64,000 nucleotides of DNA from Candidatus Nitrosotenuis uzonensis (GCF_000723185.1 NZ_CBTY010000006.1:62001-126000), one strand, 5' to 3'; shown: positions 1-8,317, numbered from the stretch's first letter. Numbers and translations: made by a program. The notes: generated by a model from the letters alone, not told the origin.

Positions 1-1
1 G

Positions 2-58
2 GATTACCCAGAGAAGCCATATGCGATTTGTGCTGGATTCAGACGAAGGTTATCTTGA
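2..58 (+). CDS. C-terminal fragment of an unidentified protein (cut by window start)
   Basis: An open frame from the window edge encodes 18 residues ending at TGA (56-58), with the tail DYPEKPYAICAGFRRRLS. Tails of the form YPEK..YAIC occur on small conserved thaumarchaeal proteins as far as I recall, which is the only reason to list it. It would overlap the 3' end of the convergent aspartate kinase gene by 20 bases. Too short to assign a function, and it could be chance. Confidence 0.3.
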   Translation, partial: DYPEKPYAICAGFRRRLS

Positions 59-1454
59 CCCTCTCTGAATGAACAGCGCGAATCGCCTTTTCAATATTAT
101 CATGCGAGTCGTCTGTTACTATGATGACGCGTGATGTCTCCTCCTGTGCGTCCATGTTCAGTATGTTGATTCCAGCCTCACCTATCCTTGAGCTTGCCTT
201 TGAGACTATCTGTTGTACACGCCACATCTCATCGCCTATGAGCGTCACTACTCCTCGGTTGTAAGTTATGGTTGCAAGCGAGTCAAAGCCTAACACATAC
301 CGCTCATTTCTTTTGACATAATCTGCATCCAAAAACAAGATTCTGGTAAACTCGATGTCATCCTTTGTGTATGGGGACAGTATGACAAATTCAGAGTATC
401 TTTTGTCCTTCTCAAGGGATTCCAGCAGTCTTTCCGCAGATCTGCTCTCTATTCTTAGTATGGCGCAGTTTTTCTTGCCAGTGACTATCTTGAGCGGGTG
501 TCCATTATGCCCTTCAAGCTTGCGCTTTATGGTGGTTGTCTTTTGTGGGTCTTTCATGTTTGTGATTATTATTGGCATGTCAACACCGTTCTCAAGAATC
601 TCCTTTATTGCTATGGGATCGAGGATCTTCATGCCGAACATTCCTGCAATTCTTGCCTCGTTGTATGATAGATGTGTGATATCGTCAAGTCCTTCACTCA
701 CCACTCTGGGATCAGCCGAGACCACGGCGCTGTCTTTTTCAAAATCTATGCTTACATTGTATTTTTTGTGGAATAAAATCCCGATATCAGCAGCAGTCCT
801 GTCAGTACCTCCACGCTCATATGTGGTCTCTATTCCGTCTACGGTCTTTCCGATAAAGCCGCCTATTGAGACTACATCGTTTTTGCGTACCATCTCCTCC
901 ATCGGCTCAAGACGCTTTTGTGATTCTGAGGCAAGAAAATTAGTTGATTCTATGTTGTTATCGGTAATTATGGGCCAAATGTCGTATCCTACCACATCGC
1001 ATTTTATGCCGCCGCTCTTTAGGATATAGTTCATCACATGCGACATTAATATCTCGCCTGAGAAGGCAAGCGCTCTTGATCGCACTTCATCTGCAAATGA
1101 TTTTCGCTCAACTGCCTCCTCAAAGGCCGACTGTGATTTCTCAAGCATGGAATCAATTGTTTTGGCGCATTCCTGCTTGTACTGCTCTGATACATAATTG
1201 AGCAGCCTGTCGTACGAGTTTCTAAATCCCGACATGTCGGGTCTGAGTCCTTCCTCGGCCTTTTTGCCTATGTGCAAGGCAAGGTCGGTCAACGATTTTC
1301 TTTTCCCCTCATGTATGGTAAGCGGGGCTGAAAACACTGCTATGACCTTGGAATCTTTTTTCAATTCGCTTATGCGGTCTACTATTCCAGTAACAAACTC
1401 CCCGTCAATTCCGCTTGCACTTCCCCCAAACTTGGCAACAACTAGTTTTTCCAA
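39..1454 (-). CDS. lysC: Aspartate kinase
   Basis: Phosphorylates L-aspartate to aspartyl-4-phosphate, the first step toward threonine, methionine and lysine/diaminopimelate. The 471-residue protein opens with the amino-acid-kinase motif KFGGSASG (residues 8-15), has the GGFIG and ERGGTDRTA segments near residues 200-220 that line the substrate and nucleotide sites, and ends in about 130 residues with an ACT-like regulatory pattern (GIDGEMW-type loop near 405, SRIGEAGINILNM near 425). The usual GRGGSD segment is ERGGTD here, a mild variant. The start is TTG; a box A (ACTTAAAAGC read on the minus strand, 1481-1490) lies about 32 bases upstream, predicting a leader of only a few bases. The gene stands alone; its promoter overlaps the end of the upstream glycosyltransferase gene. 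Confidence 0.9.
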   Translation of the reverse strand: MEKLVVAKFGGSASGIDGEFVTGIVDRISELKKDSKVIAVFSAPLTIHEGKRKSLTDLALHIGKKAEEGLRPDMSGFRNSYDRLLNYVSEQYKQECAKTIDSMLEKSQSAFEEAVERKSFADEVRSRALAFSGEILMSHVMNYILKSGGIKCDVVGYDIWPIITDNNIESTNFLASESQKRLEPMEEMVRKNDVVSIGGFIGKTVDGIETTYERGGTDRTAADIGILFHKKYNVSIDFEKDSAVVSADPRVVSEGLDDITHLSYNEARIAGMFGMKILDPIAIKEILENGVDMPIIITNMKDPQKTTTIKRKLEGHNGHPLKIVTGKKNCAILRIESRSAERLLESLEKDKRYSEFVILSPYTKDDIEFTRILFLDADYVKRNERYVLGFDSLATITYNRGVVTLIGDEMWRVQQIVSKASSRIGEAGINILNMDAQEETSRVIIVTDDSHDNIEKAIRAVHSERVKITFV

Positions 1455-1480
1455 ACAGCAGATTTCCCAAATCTTATTCC

Positions 1481-1490
1481 GCTTTTAAGT
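1481..1490 (-). promoter_or_regulatory. Box A of the aspartate kinase gene
   Basis: Reads ACTTAAAAGC on the minus strand, centred about 32 bases before the TTG start at 1454. This spacing matches archaeal TATA boxes, which sit about 26-27 bases before the transcription start, and supports the TTG start. It lies inside the last codons of the neighbouring gene. Confidence 0.5.
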
Positions 1491-2507
1491 ATTCGTCATA
1501 GTCTGTTTGATCACTTGCCATGCCTTTTGCGCCCCACTAGTCCCCGTTCTGTGGCGCGGCTCGTTTAGCTTTTTCAGTATGAGCTCTTCAAGTCTGAAGA
1601 GGTCTTGGTGTGTATATCCTTCTGTCCTTGCATTGTCTTCTTGCTCAAAGTGATTCTTGATTGGAATGAATATGCCTGGTGTGCCGTATACTTTTGCCTC
1701 ATCTATTGTGGATTTTCCGGCAAGTGATACTATAAGGTCTGATGCATAGATTATCTCATGCAAGTTATTTACAAATCCAAGATTGCGGATATTTGATTCG
1801 CGTGTTTGCAGCAAGGGCCCTGACACAATGACAACGTCCACATCGCCAAGTTTTTTTGATATTTGTATCATCTTGTCAATCAAAAAGCGCCCGGCATCGG
1901 TTCCGCCGACACTTACTGTTATGGTTTTTTTAACAAACGAGAGCTTTTCCCGTAGATCCTCTCTTGTGGATTTGGTTTCCCTAACTATTGGCCCAACATA
2001 TCTGATGTTATCCTTATCATTTCCAAACTCGGGAAGTATAACAAAGTTGCATTTTTTTATCATATCCTGCATGGATTTGTTCATTTTTTTCTCGATTATG
2101 GAGCCAAACCCACTTGTAAAGCGAGTCTGCAAAATATCTGTTATCAGAACAGTTGGTATTTTTTCTTCATGCGCTATGCTGATGGAAGCAAAATCCTCAT
2201 CGCTTATTATGATATCTGGCTTTTCCGTTTTGATGAACTTTCTTACAATCGCCTTGCAGTCTTTGTAATATTGATAGTACTGCCAGAGCCATTTGAGTGA
2301 TTTTTCAAGCCTGCCTTCTTTTACTTCAAATTTTGGTGGCCTGTACAAATCATCTACGTCAAATCCGCATTCAGAGATGAGCTTGACTGCCGCTGCGCCT
2401 GTGACAAATTTTGTATTTGTCTTCTCAAAGAGGGATGCAACTGCGATATCTCTTGTGGCATGGCCAAGGCCAATAGGACTGCAAAAAAACGCGACTTTGC
2501 AACTCAA
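1485..2507 (-). CDS. GT-B fold glycosyltransferase, MurG/UDP-GlcNAc-transferase-like
   Basis: Predicted sugar transferase of the GT-B fold. Visible features are the N-terminal loop SPIGLGHATRD (glycine-rich acceptor/phosphate site as in MurG-like enzymes), a mid-protein SVGGTDAG segment that begins the nucleotide-sugar domain, and the C-terminal VSLAGKSTIDEAKVYGTPGIF region, where GT28 enzymes hold the donor pyrophosphate. Length is about 340 residues. A TTG at 2531 would add eight residues, but the TTTAAA box at 2534-2539 lies too close for that start. A transcript beginning about 27 bases below the box would start at the TTG at 2507, so that start is preferred. The acceptor is unknown; S-layer or glycolipid glycosylation is possible. 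The gene diverges from tRNA-Val. Confidence 0.75.
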   Translation of the reverse strand: MSCKVAFFCSPIGLGHATRDIAVASLFEKTNTKFVTGAAAVKLISECGFDVDDLYRPPKFEVKEGRLEKSLKWLWQYYQYYKDCKAIVRKFIKTEKPDIIISDEDFASISIAHEEKIPTVLITDILQTRFTSGFGSIIEKKMNKSMQDMIKKCNFVILPEFGNDKDNIRYVGPIVRETKSTREDLREKLSFVKKTITVSVGGTDAGRFLIDKMIQISKKLGDVDVVIVSGPLLQTRESNIRNLGFVNNLHEIIYASDLIVSLAGKSTIDEAKVYGTPGIFIPIKNHFEQEDNARTEGYTHQDLFRLEELILKKLNEPRHRTGTSGAQKAWQVIKQTMTNT

Positions 2508-2533
2508 CGATTTCTCTGTTGGACTAATCAACG

Positions 2534-2539
2534 TTTAAA
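2534..2539. promoter_or_regulatory. Palindromic box A shared by tRNA-Val and the glycosyltransferase gene
   Basis: The palindrome TTTAAA is centred at 2536.5. On the plus strand the mature tRNA-Val 5' end (2564) is 27 bases away; on the minus strand the preferred glycosyltransferase start codon (2507) is about 29 bases away. Both spacings fit archaeal TATA-box geometry, so one box could serve transcription in both directions. Confidence 0.55.
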
Positions 2540-2563
2540 TGGTTTTTGACAAGGAGGTTTGCT

Positions 2564-2638
2564 GGGCCCATGGTCCAGATCGGTTATGACGTCGCCCTTA
2601 CACGGCGAAAATCCAGGGTTCAAATCCCTGTGGGCCCA
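2564..2638 (+). tRNA. tRNA-Val (anticodon TAC)
   Basis: A full cloverleaf can be drawn: acceptor GGGCCCA (2564-2570) pairs with TGGGCCC (2631-2637), discriminator A2638; D stem GTC/GAC; anticodon stem TCGCC/GGCGA around loop CTTACAC with anticodon TAC at 2599-2601; T arm CAGGG-TTCAAAT-CCCTG (2614-2630). No CCA is encoded and no intron is present. The 3' end (2627-2640) is duplicated at 11516-11529, marking it as the integration site of the adjacent element. Confidence 0.95.
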
Positions 2639-2640
2639 TT
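2627..2640 (+). repeat. attL: left copy of the integration site in tRNA-Val
   Basis: CCTGTGGGCCCATT, covering the last T-stem bases, the 3' acceptor strand and two bases beyond. The same 14 bases recur at 11516-11529. The integrase gene starts 57 bases downstream, the usual arrangement for archaeal tRNA-targeted integrative elements. Confidence 0.7.
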
Positions 2641-2696
2641 CATTCCAGTGTCTGGAACCCCTTAAGCCAAAGGCAAGACTTACTGGGCAGTCAAAA

Positions 2697-4112
2697 ATGG
2701 GACAATCAGACGAGCTACTAAAGGACAAAAACGTAAGGCGCTGGAACGAAAATCTTGCCCGCGGAAGCAAGATCACAGCGTCGGTCAGACTCAGAAGGCT
2801 GGCCTTGTTCTGCATCAGAACAAATATGACCCCATCAAAGCTGGTCAGAATTGGAAAGAAAAACGCAAGCAAAGTCGAAGATATCATGCACGATCATGTG
2901 GTCTGGCTGGAATCGCAAAACTACGCACCTTCATACATACAAGGAATAATCAAGTCTGTCCGCTCCTGGCTCTCATACAACTATATCGAGCTGAGGCGAA
3001 CAATAAAGGTCGCAAGATCAGATATTGCAGTAACACTTCAGGACGAAAAGGTTCCAACAAAGGACGAGCTTGAGAAAATTCTAAACACCGCAAATGTGAG
3101 GACACGTGCAAGCGTTGTCCTTGTTGCATTTTCTGGCCTGAGGCCACAGGTTCTTGGAAATTATGATGGAACCGATGGGCTGAAAATCTCAGATCTGCCG
3201 GAATTAGTAATCGATGGAAACAATATTTCCTTTACGCGATATCCGGCAATAATCAGGGTGCGGCCCAATCTGAGCAAGACAAAAAACAAATACTTTACAT
3301 TTTTGCCAAGGCAAGGATGCGAATATGTTGCAGGTTATTTGCGAAAAAGACTAGCAGACGGCGAACCTCTATCTGGCGATTCCCCAGTCATTGCAATAGA
3401 AAAAGGGTATGACACCAAACGAATAACAAAACAAACCACATCAAAAATAGTCACAACAAAGACCATCACTGCAGAAATTCGAAGCGTCCTAAAACCAATC
3501 ATAAATGCAAGGCCATACGTCCTCAGATCGTATTTTGATACACAGCTACTCCTTGCAGAAAGTAACGGCAAGATTGCCCACGCCTACAGACAATTTTTCA
3601 TGGGGCACAAAGGAGACATCGAGGCAGTCTACACCACAAACAAGGGAAGGCTCCCAGATGAACTTATTGAAGACATGCGAAGGGCGTTTCTTCAAAGCGA
3701 AAAATTCTTGTGCACAAATACCAATGAATCAATCTCTGACAAAAAGACGATGCTGCTTGAGATGTGGAAGGACCAAGCCAAGCTATATGGAATCGACCCC
3801 ATGAAAATAAAAATAGAAAGACAGCGAATCCAACAAAATCAAAAAACCATTCTGGAATCAACCGATTCCACTAATGATGAGATAGATGCAATCAAGGCAG
3901 CCATTCAGGATATAATGAGAAAAAACACGGATCAAACACATCTTCAAACAGAGAACAGGTCGTATGAGAGCAAACTAGTTGATAACGAAGATGAGCTTGT
4001 ATCGTGTGTTCAGAACGGCTGGGAGGTCATAAAGGAGCTAAACAATGGCAAGGTCCTTCTGAGGAGGACTGTCAGCAAAGACTGGCTCAGAGCGTCCAAT
4101 CATTCTAACTAG
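2697..4112 (+). CDS. Tyrosine recombinase / integrase
   Basis: Site-specific recombinase expected to integrate and excise the element at tRNA-Val. The 471-residue protein has an N-terminal SAM-like DNA-binding half and a catalytic domain with Arg in SGLRPQ (about residue 148), Arg in PYVLRSYF (about 277; the usual His of HxxR is Tyr), His in MGHKGD (about 304) and the nucleophile Tyr in EAVYTT (about 312). About 160 extra residues follow the tyrosine. The frame is open back through the tRNA to a TTG at 2559, but ATG at 2697 is preferred because the longer form would translate the tRNA. The 3' end overlaps the convergent metallopeptidase-like gene by 75 bases. The catalytic set looks complete. 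Confidence 0.85.
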   Translation: MGQSDELLKDKNVRRWNENLARGSKITASVRLRRLALFCIRTNMTPSKLVRIGKKNASKVEDIMHDHVVWLESQNYAPSYIQGIIKSVRSWLSYNYIELRRTIKVARSDIAVTLQDEKVPTKDELEKILNTANVRTRASVVLVAFSGLRPQVLGNYDGTDGLKISDLPELVIDGNNISFTRYPAIIRVRPNLSKTKNKYFTFLPRQGCEYVAGYLRKRLADGEPLSGDSPVIAIEKGYDTKRITKQTTSKIVTTKTITAEIRSVLKPIINARPYVLRSYFDTQLLLAESNGKIAHAYRQFFMGHKGDIEAVYTTNKGRLPDELIEDMRRAFLQSEKFLCTNTNESISDKKTMLLEMWKDQAKLYGIDPMKIKIERQRIQQNQKTILESTDSTNDEIDAIKAAIQDIMRKNTDQTHLQTENRSYESKLVDNEDELVSCVQNGWEVIKELNNGKVLLRRTVSKDWLRASNHSN

Positions 4113-4433
4113 CGATTCCACAACCTCTTCTTTTTTGGAATATGCTTGCCCAGATATGACAGAGAGGAGGGCATTGATTAGCTCAAGGTATGGTTTTGAT
4201 GCCGCACTTATCATTGCATCAAAAAACTCGTGCCGTAAGGTTTCAAGGGCATCTGCAAGATTTGTAGAATAAATGTAAATCGTATTTCCAATCACCTGGC
4301 CTTCTTTGGTATGATCTGTTTTTGGTATCCACAAGACTTTGAGATCAAGACCTATCATGCTTTTTTGTTTTAGGCAATCCAGCTCTTTTTGCAGCATCCT
4401 CGTTAATGATACCGATGATTCTTTTCTCATCAT
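4038..4433 (-). CDS. Metallopeptidase-like protein with an incomplete HExxH motif
   Basis: A 131-residue protein with an N-terminal basic helix (TRMLQKELDCLKQK), a beta-strand region (DLKVLWIP, GNTIYIYS) and the helix ETLRHEFFDAMI. In related archaeal proteins recalled from memory this helix reads TLRHEFxHxxI, a zincin HExxH; here the second His is replaced by Asp (HEFFD), so zinc-dependent activity is doubtful. ATG at 4433 or 4430 starts the gene. It overlaps the end of the integrase gene tail to tail by 75 bases. Role unknown. Confidence 0.55.
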   Translation of the reverse strand: MMRKESSVSLTRMLQKELDCLKQKSMIGLDLKVLWIPKTDHTKEGQVIGNTIYIYSTNLADALETLRHEFFDAMISAASKPYLELINALLSVISGQAYSKKEEVVESLVRMIGRSEPVFADSPPQKDLAIV

Positions 4434-4525
4434 GTATGTGAAAAAGATGGCAACTTTTTAAAAGCAAAATCAGTGTTTGTCATCTTTTTGGTCCTATCTT
4501 TTGTGGTACAAGAATTATCCAACTT

Positions 4526-4741
4526 TTAGCTAGAAATTACAAAGCTGCTACAATTTTTTGTTGCAGAATCGTAACTTTTTTTCCAAACAAGCGGTCTCAA
4601 AATACTGATACCATATCTTACACCATCATTTCTGGTTACAAAAACTTCAAAGATTCTTGCAGAGCCTAACTCCTTAAGTACAAATCCGTTGTTCCCGTAT
4701 CTCCTTAAGCCAAACCGTTTTCTTTGTATGTGACGCTTCAA
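4526..4741 (-). CDS. Small basic hypothetical protein
   Basis: 71 residues with TTG start, rich in Arg and Lys at the N terminus (MKRHIQRKRFGLRRYG), followed by a strand-rich middle (ARIFEVFVTRNDGVRYGISI). No family recognised. A nucleic-acid-binding role would fit the charge but is guesswork. It lies in the same orientation as the upstream minus-strand gene within the element. Confidence 0.3.
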   Translation of the reverse strand: MKRHIQRKRFGLRRYGNNGFVLKELGSARIFEVFVTRNDGVRYGISILRPLVWKKSYDSATKNCSSFVISS

Positions 4742-5590
4742 TTAGAACGCCAAAAACACACAAAAAATCCCCTGTTTGCATAGGAAAAACAGTACCTTTC
4801 CCAGTGTATTTGCTAAAACTCTAACATACACAAATCTGCATTCTTGGTTTCAAAATTTAGCTACCATACAAAAGCTTCCAATGCAAATCAACCTGGAGGT
4901 CGACTCTATTTTCCCCAAAAAACTTTGCAAAAAGTCGTCGGTGTCATATCGACAAACAAAATGGAGTAACTTCTGAGAATCATGCCATCATCCTTGGAAT
5001 TTTTAGCTCCAATCCGATGACTTTGCTAGCACAGCAGAGTGAATGAGTTCGAAAAACGCCTAACAACTAGGAGATTGCATTAATGTCATTTTGGGGCATA
5101 TCTGGCAGAAATAGCTTGATGATGGGTCAAAGTATTGTTCAGACAGAACGCAAGGATATGGCAATAAGAGGAGCATCTTCCTCCAAGGTCCAAAACGTCA
5201 GTGCCTAGTGTAAACTGAATTCCGTCAGACTATAGAATCTGGTAATAAATAATGAGTGTGAACCCAATACCCTCCATTCCCCATATTATTTCAAGGATCG
5301 TTATTTTTTTTGCAAAATTTTTTGCCAGATTTTTTCATTTCAGAATGATGTTAACATCATACTTTGTATCATACTATGATTTTGCAATTTTTTTATAATG
5401 TTTTAAATTATTCATGATTCTAGATTTTCCAACTCATAATCTTCATCAAATTTTTGTTGAAGATCATGAGATAAATTCAGAAAATAATATCGTTAATTTA
5501 CAGGATAGATTGAATTATACTCACGCGTCTCCTCAGCTAGAAAAAAGCATCAGAGATAATAGTCATCTGGATATCCACAATTCCATAACG
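4742..5590. other. Gene-poor stretch inside the integrative element
   Basis: About 850 bases without a convincing gene. Two small plus-strand frames (4776-4976 and 5414-5596) exist; the second begins 6 bases after a TTTTAAATT run and encodes an Asn/His-rich 60-residue peptide, but neither shows a recognisable pattern. 5290-5413 is very rich in A and T, with several poly-T runs and TATA-like boxes, and could be a promoter or origin-like region. No long inverted repeat was seen. Confidence 0.4.
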
Positions 5591-6562
5591 TTATGATTTC
5601 TTTGCCGAGTATGCTATCTTTTTACCATACTCTGGCAACGCTTCAGGCCTAGTTTTTACATAGTTTTGTATCTCCTTAGAAGACAGCGTGACTTGGTCGC
5701 CATTTATCTGCAATATTGACTCCCACCGTTTTAGCAAAATTGCAAGATGCTTTTCATCTAGCATAAAACTGGATTGAAACTTGGCTTTGCTGCCAATTTT
5801 TCTGAGTGCGTGTAAAAGCCAGTGTTCTATCTGCATTGATCTTGAATCAACCAGTACATTTGCAATAAATTTTCCTATTCTGGACTGATCCATCATCTGC
5901 GCATTGTTTAGATAAAGCTGCACTTCCCTGACAAAGTACCAGTCAAGACGATGTATCTTCGAGGAGTTTGACGTTGATTCTCTTCTGGCGCCCTCTTTTA
6001 GGCGCTCAATTATGTACTTGAGGTCGGGTTTGGCAAGAGTCTGTATTGTAGCTACAATGTCTTTTACGTTCTTGTCTGCCTCGTACTGGCCGTCCTTTCT
6101 TTGCTGCGTATATCTTCCGACTTTGGATACAATGAGATCCTCCATACTGACGCATCTAATCGTGCCATATCCAGGCACTTGGCCAAGTATGACGTGAGAC
6201 CAAGAAAAATCGTTCATTGGCAACGAATACAAGCTATTGTCCCAGATTTGGACAGTAATTCCAGACTTGAAATAAAAGTCTGCGACTTGAATGCCGTCTT
6301 TGTCTTTTTGAAGATTGCTGGAGGCAATATCTGGCTGCTCCTTTAGCAGATTGACTGCCTTGTCATAATCGTCAACTACAAAATCAATATCAATTGTGGG
6401 CCTTATCATGACATTGTGGATTGCTAATGCCCCAGCACCAAATATGGCATACCTGATTTTGTTGGATTCAAGAAGATTCCCAAAGTAATATGCGGATGGC
6501 AGCCAGATTCTGGGCTGGACTTCGGTCCTTGGTGGTGTTATTTTCTTTCGTTTGCCCTGCAT
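5591..6562 (-). CDS. Nucleotidyltransferase-fold protein, AbiEii-like
   Basis: 323 residues. Residues about 38-65 read YAIFGAGALAIHN...RPTIDIDFVVDD, matching the MNT/AbiEii nucleotidyltransferase pattern (G-A-x-A, then R-x-T-x-D-I-D, where the two Asp residues bind metal). The C-terminal half is mainly helical. It starts 15 bases after the upstream winged-helix gene, forming a two-gene operon with the regulator first, the order of AbiE type IV toxin-antitoxin systems. By analogy it would transfer a nucleotide to an RNA or protein and limit growth or phage; that is inference. Location on a mobile element supports a defence or maintenance role. ATG start. Confidence 0.6.
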   Translation of the reverse strand: MQGKRKKITPPRTEVQPRIWLPSAYYFGNLLESNKIRYAIFGAGALAIHNVMIRPTIDIDFVVDDYDKAVNLLKEQPDIASSNLQKDKDGIQVADFYFKSGITVQIWDNSLYSLPMNDFSWSHVILGQVPGYGTIRCVSMEDLIVSKVGRYTQQRKDGQYEADKNVKDIVATIQTLAKPDLKYIIERLKEGARRESTSNSSKIHRLDWYFVREVQLYLNNAQMMDQSRIGKFIANVLVDSRSMQIEHWLLHALRKIGSKAKFQSSFMLDEKHLAILLKRWESILQINGDQVTLSSKEIQNYVKTRPEALPEYGKKIAYSAKKS

Positions 6563-6577
6563 GTGAAATTACACGTT

Positions 6578-7246
6578 CTACACTGCATTTTCAGAGGGGA
6601 CAAACATCATGTCTTCCCTTGAGCCTTGCTGCATGGCGTTTTTTTCGGTATCCTTATCCGAAATTCTTATTACAACGTCCTCATCTGAGTCAGCCATCCT
6701 CACTATTTGTTCTGTATAGTTCACATCATCCACTGGAAAACATTTGACATAAATCACAGAACTTGCATTGCCGATTGTTTGACGGGGATCCTCCGTGGTC
6801 CTAATGCCTATTCCGTTGAACCCCTCATTGATAATTTCTCTTGCCTTGCTGTGAAATTTATTTGGAACCGCAACCTGGACCATGTTCCGTGATTCGTTTT
6901 TAGTGTACTTGATTTTGCTTGTCCCAACAAGGGCGTAATCGATATTGTGTTTTTCAAACATGCGTGCAACAAAGGTATCCGGATCCCATATTATGGAATT
7001 GATCCATTTTGCCGATTCAACCATGGACTTGACAACTGGGTGATTGCGATTGGTGACTCTAACAAAGACTTTTTTGCCTATCTTTGTGGCCTTGATGACT
7101 CCAATATTTTCAAAGGCGTATACCACTCTGCGAACTGTTGGAAACGGGATTCCTGTCCGGTGCGCAATTCCTGATATGGTGGAGCCTTGTCTGGCTACGT
7201 CTATTATCCTGGCGTTTCGAAAGTCGGGGATTGATTGCATACTCAT
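6578..7246 (-). CDS. Winged-helix regulator with C-terminal nucleotidyltransferase-like domain (AbiEi-like)
   Basis: 222 residues. Residues 12-65 form a winged helix (RNARIIDVARQG, SGIAHRTGIPFPTVRRVVYAF, then the wing KIGKKVFVRVT). Residues about 95-165 (IDYALVGTSKIKY..., VQVAVPNKF) resemble a nucleotidyltransferase scaffold lacking the paired Asp residues. It is the first gene of the pair with the downstream nucleotidyltransferase and is the likely antitoxin or repressor. Box A GTTATATAAATC (minus strand, 7266-7277) lies about 26 bases before the ATG, giving a leaderless mRNA; autoregulation there is plausible but not shown. Confidence 0.6.
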   Translation of the reverse strand: MSMQSIPDFRNARIIDVARQGSTISGIAHRTGIPFPTVRRVVYAFENIGVIKATKIGKKVFVRVTNRNHPVVKSMVESAKWINSIIWDPDTFVARMFEKHNIDYALVGTSKIKYTKNESRNMVQVAVPNKFHSKAREIINEGFNGIGIRTTEDPRQTIGNASSVIYVKCFPVDDVNYTEQIVRMADSDEDVVIRISDKDTEKNAMQQGSREDMMFVPSENAV

Positions 7247-7265
7247 ATTTATTATTAGACTAAGA

Positions 7266-7277
7266 GATTTATATAAC
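7266..7277 (-). promoter_or_regulatory. Box A of the AbiE-like operon
   Basis: GTTATATAAATC on the minus strand, centred 25-26 bases above the ATG at 7246. It fixes that ATG as the start of a leaderless transcript. Confidence 0.55.
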
Positions 7278-7757
7278 TTGCTATGATTTAGTCAAAAATG
7301 AGTAAATAGTATTATACGAATAAAGAATGGTGCGGAAAAGCTGGAGATGTGGATTTTGTGAGAAAAATCAAAGTTAGAAGCCTTGAGGCACACGTTCTAG
7401 CAAGGCATTCCTATGGAGATATCTTTTTGACAAAATCCACAATCAGGGACTCATCAAAACTAATGGTCTTGTTGTCTACGATTTTTACCGCATACAAGTT
7501 TTTGGCACCTTTCGTTTATCTTGTATGATACATTTGCCATCCCGCATATGGTAGAAACTATTGCTCCTTGTTGGCCTTTTGATGACAAAAGACTTAGATC
7601 TCCAAAACTATTCGAATTTCAGAGCGGTACTTTGGTTTTTGAATACTAATTGTTGTACCGTCCAACCGCAATCAACGGAGTTCCAATATGCGATGTTAAT
7701 AAGGTTTGATACAATATACATTGAATCAAAACTTAAAAGGAACCACTAAATGCATTC
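7278..7757. other. Intergenic stretch with a 12-bp inverted repeat
   Basis: About 480 bases with no clear gene. TGTGGATTTTGT (7348-7359) and ACAAAATCCACA (7430-7441) form a perfect 12-bp inverted repeat, and an inner hairpin GCCTTG/CAAGGC (7380-7385, 7401-7406) sits between them. On the minus strand a 28-residue frame (7411-7497, TTG start) has a protein-like composition (YAVKIVDNKTISFDESL) and may be a relic. A plus-strand 62-residue frame at 7561-7749 shows no family pattern. Confidence 0.4.
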
Positions 7758-7855
7758 GTAGTTCTATAGTAAATTCGTACCCTACGTAGTTGATTCTATA
7801 TGTATAGTATGTTGAGATAGAATCCATCGTCAAGGTTTTATAGTGAAATCTTATA
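7758..7855 (+). promoter_or_regulatory. Upstream regulatory repeat, copy 1
   Basis: Contains two TTCTATA direct repeats separated by AAATTCGTACC and CGTAGTT blocks, then a TATA box GGTTTTATAG near 7834-7843, upstream of a broken winged-helix gene. A closely similar arrangement occurs at 11841-11935 before a related gene. The conserved blocks look like regulator binding sites next to a box A. Confidence 0.5.
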
Positions 7856-7872
7856 GAATTACATTACCATTT

Positions 7873-8185
7873 ATGGAAATCACAGAACAGGTAAAACGAG
7901 TATGACAAGACATGATGTTCAAAAAAAACAGAAAATATTGGTGAATTTGAGCCAAGCAAGATAATTCTACCACGTATACTAAAGGCATTACTTGAACACA
8001 GTTCTATTGGAAGAACTATGTTGGCTACCATTGTCAATACCAATTATCCTATAGTAGCAAGTCATTTGGTGTGGCTTGAAGCTCGGTCTTACGTTGAATT
8101 TTTAATAGAAAATGGCAAGTTATTGGTAAAACTAACGGAAAATGGCAGAGAATTTGCGTTAAAAATTGCCAGTATTCCATATTGA
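7873..8185 (+). pseudogene. Broken winged-helix regulator (copy 1)
   Basis: The main readable part, 7931-8185, encodes a winged-helix domain (SKIILPRILKALLEH, IGRTMLATIV, VASHLVWLEA, wing and KLTENGREF). No start codon is in that frame: a stop lies at 7913-7915, and the upstream starts (ATG 7873, ATG 7902) are in other frames. An A8 run at 7921-7928 is the likely slip point. The last segment LTENG matches the second copy downstream (LTENGMK). Either the gene has decayed or the homopolymer was misread. Confidence 0.55.
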
Positions 8186-8317
8186 TTTTGAAACCGATCC
8201 CACAAACTATGGGTTGATAAAGATTACGTAGAAAGTTTACTGAAAAAGTAAAACTTTTACTTTTTAGGTAAAAACTCTACGTTTCTTTTATTAGATAGTA
8301 GGAAGGTAGGATGGATA

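Noticed and set aside
355-1029. Long plus-strand frame opposite aspartate kinase
   Set aside because: Antisense shadow; serine/isoleucine-rich composition follows from the codons of the real gene.
2559-2696. Upstream extension of the integrase frame through tRNA-Val
   Set aside because: The frame is open by chance across the tRNA; ATG at 2697 gives a normal integrase N terminus.
4776-4976. 66-residue plus-strand frame
   Set aside because: No ribosome site, no box A at a suitable distance and no protein-like pattern.
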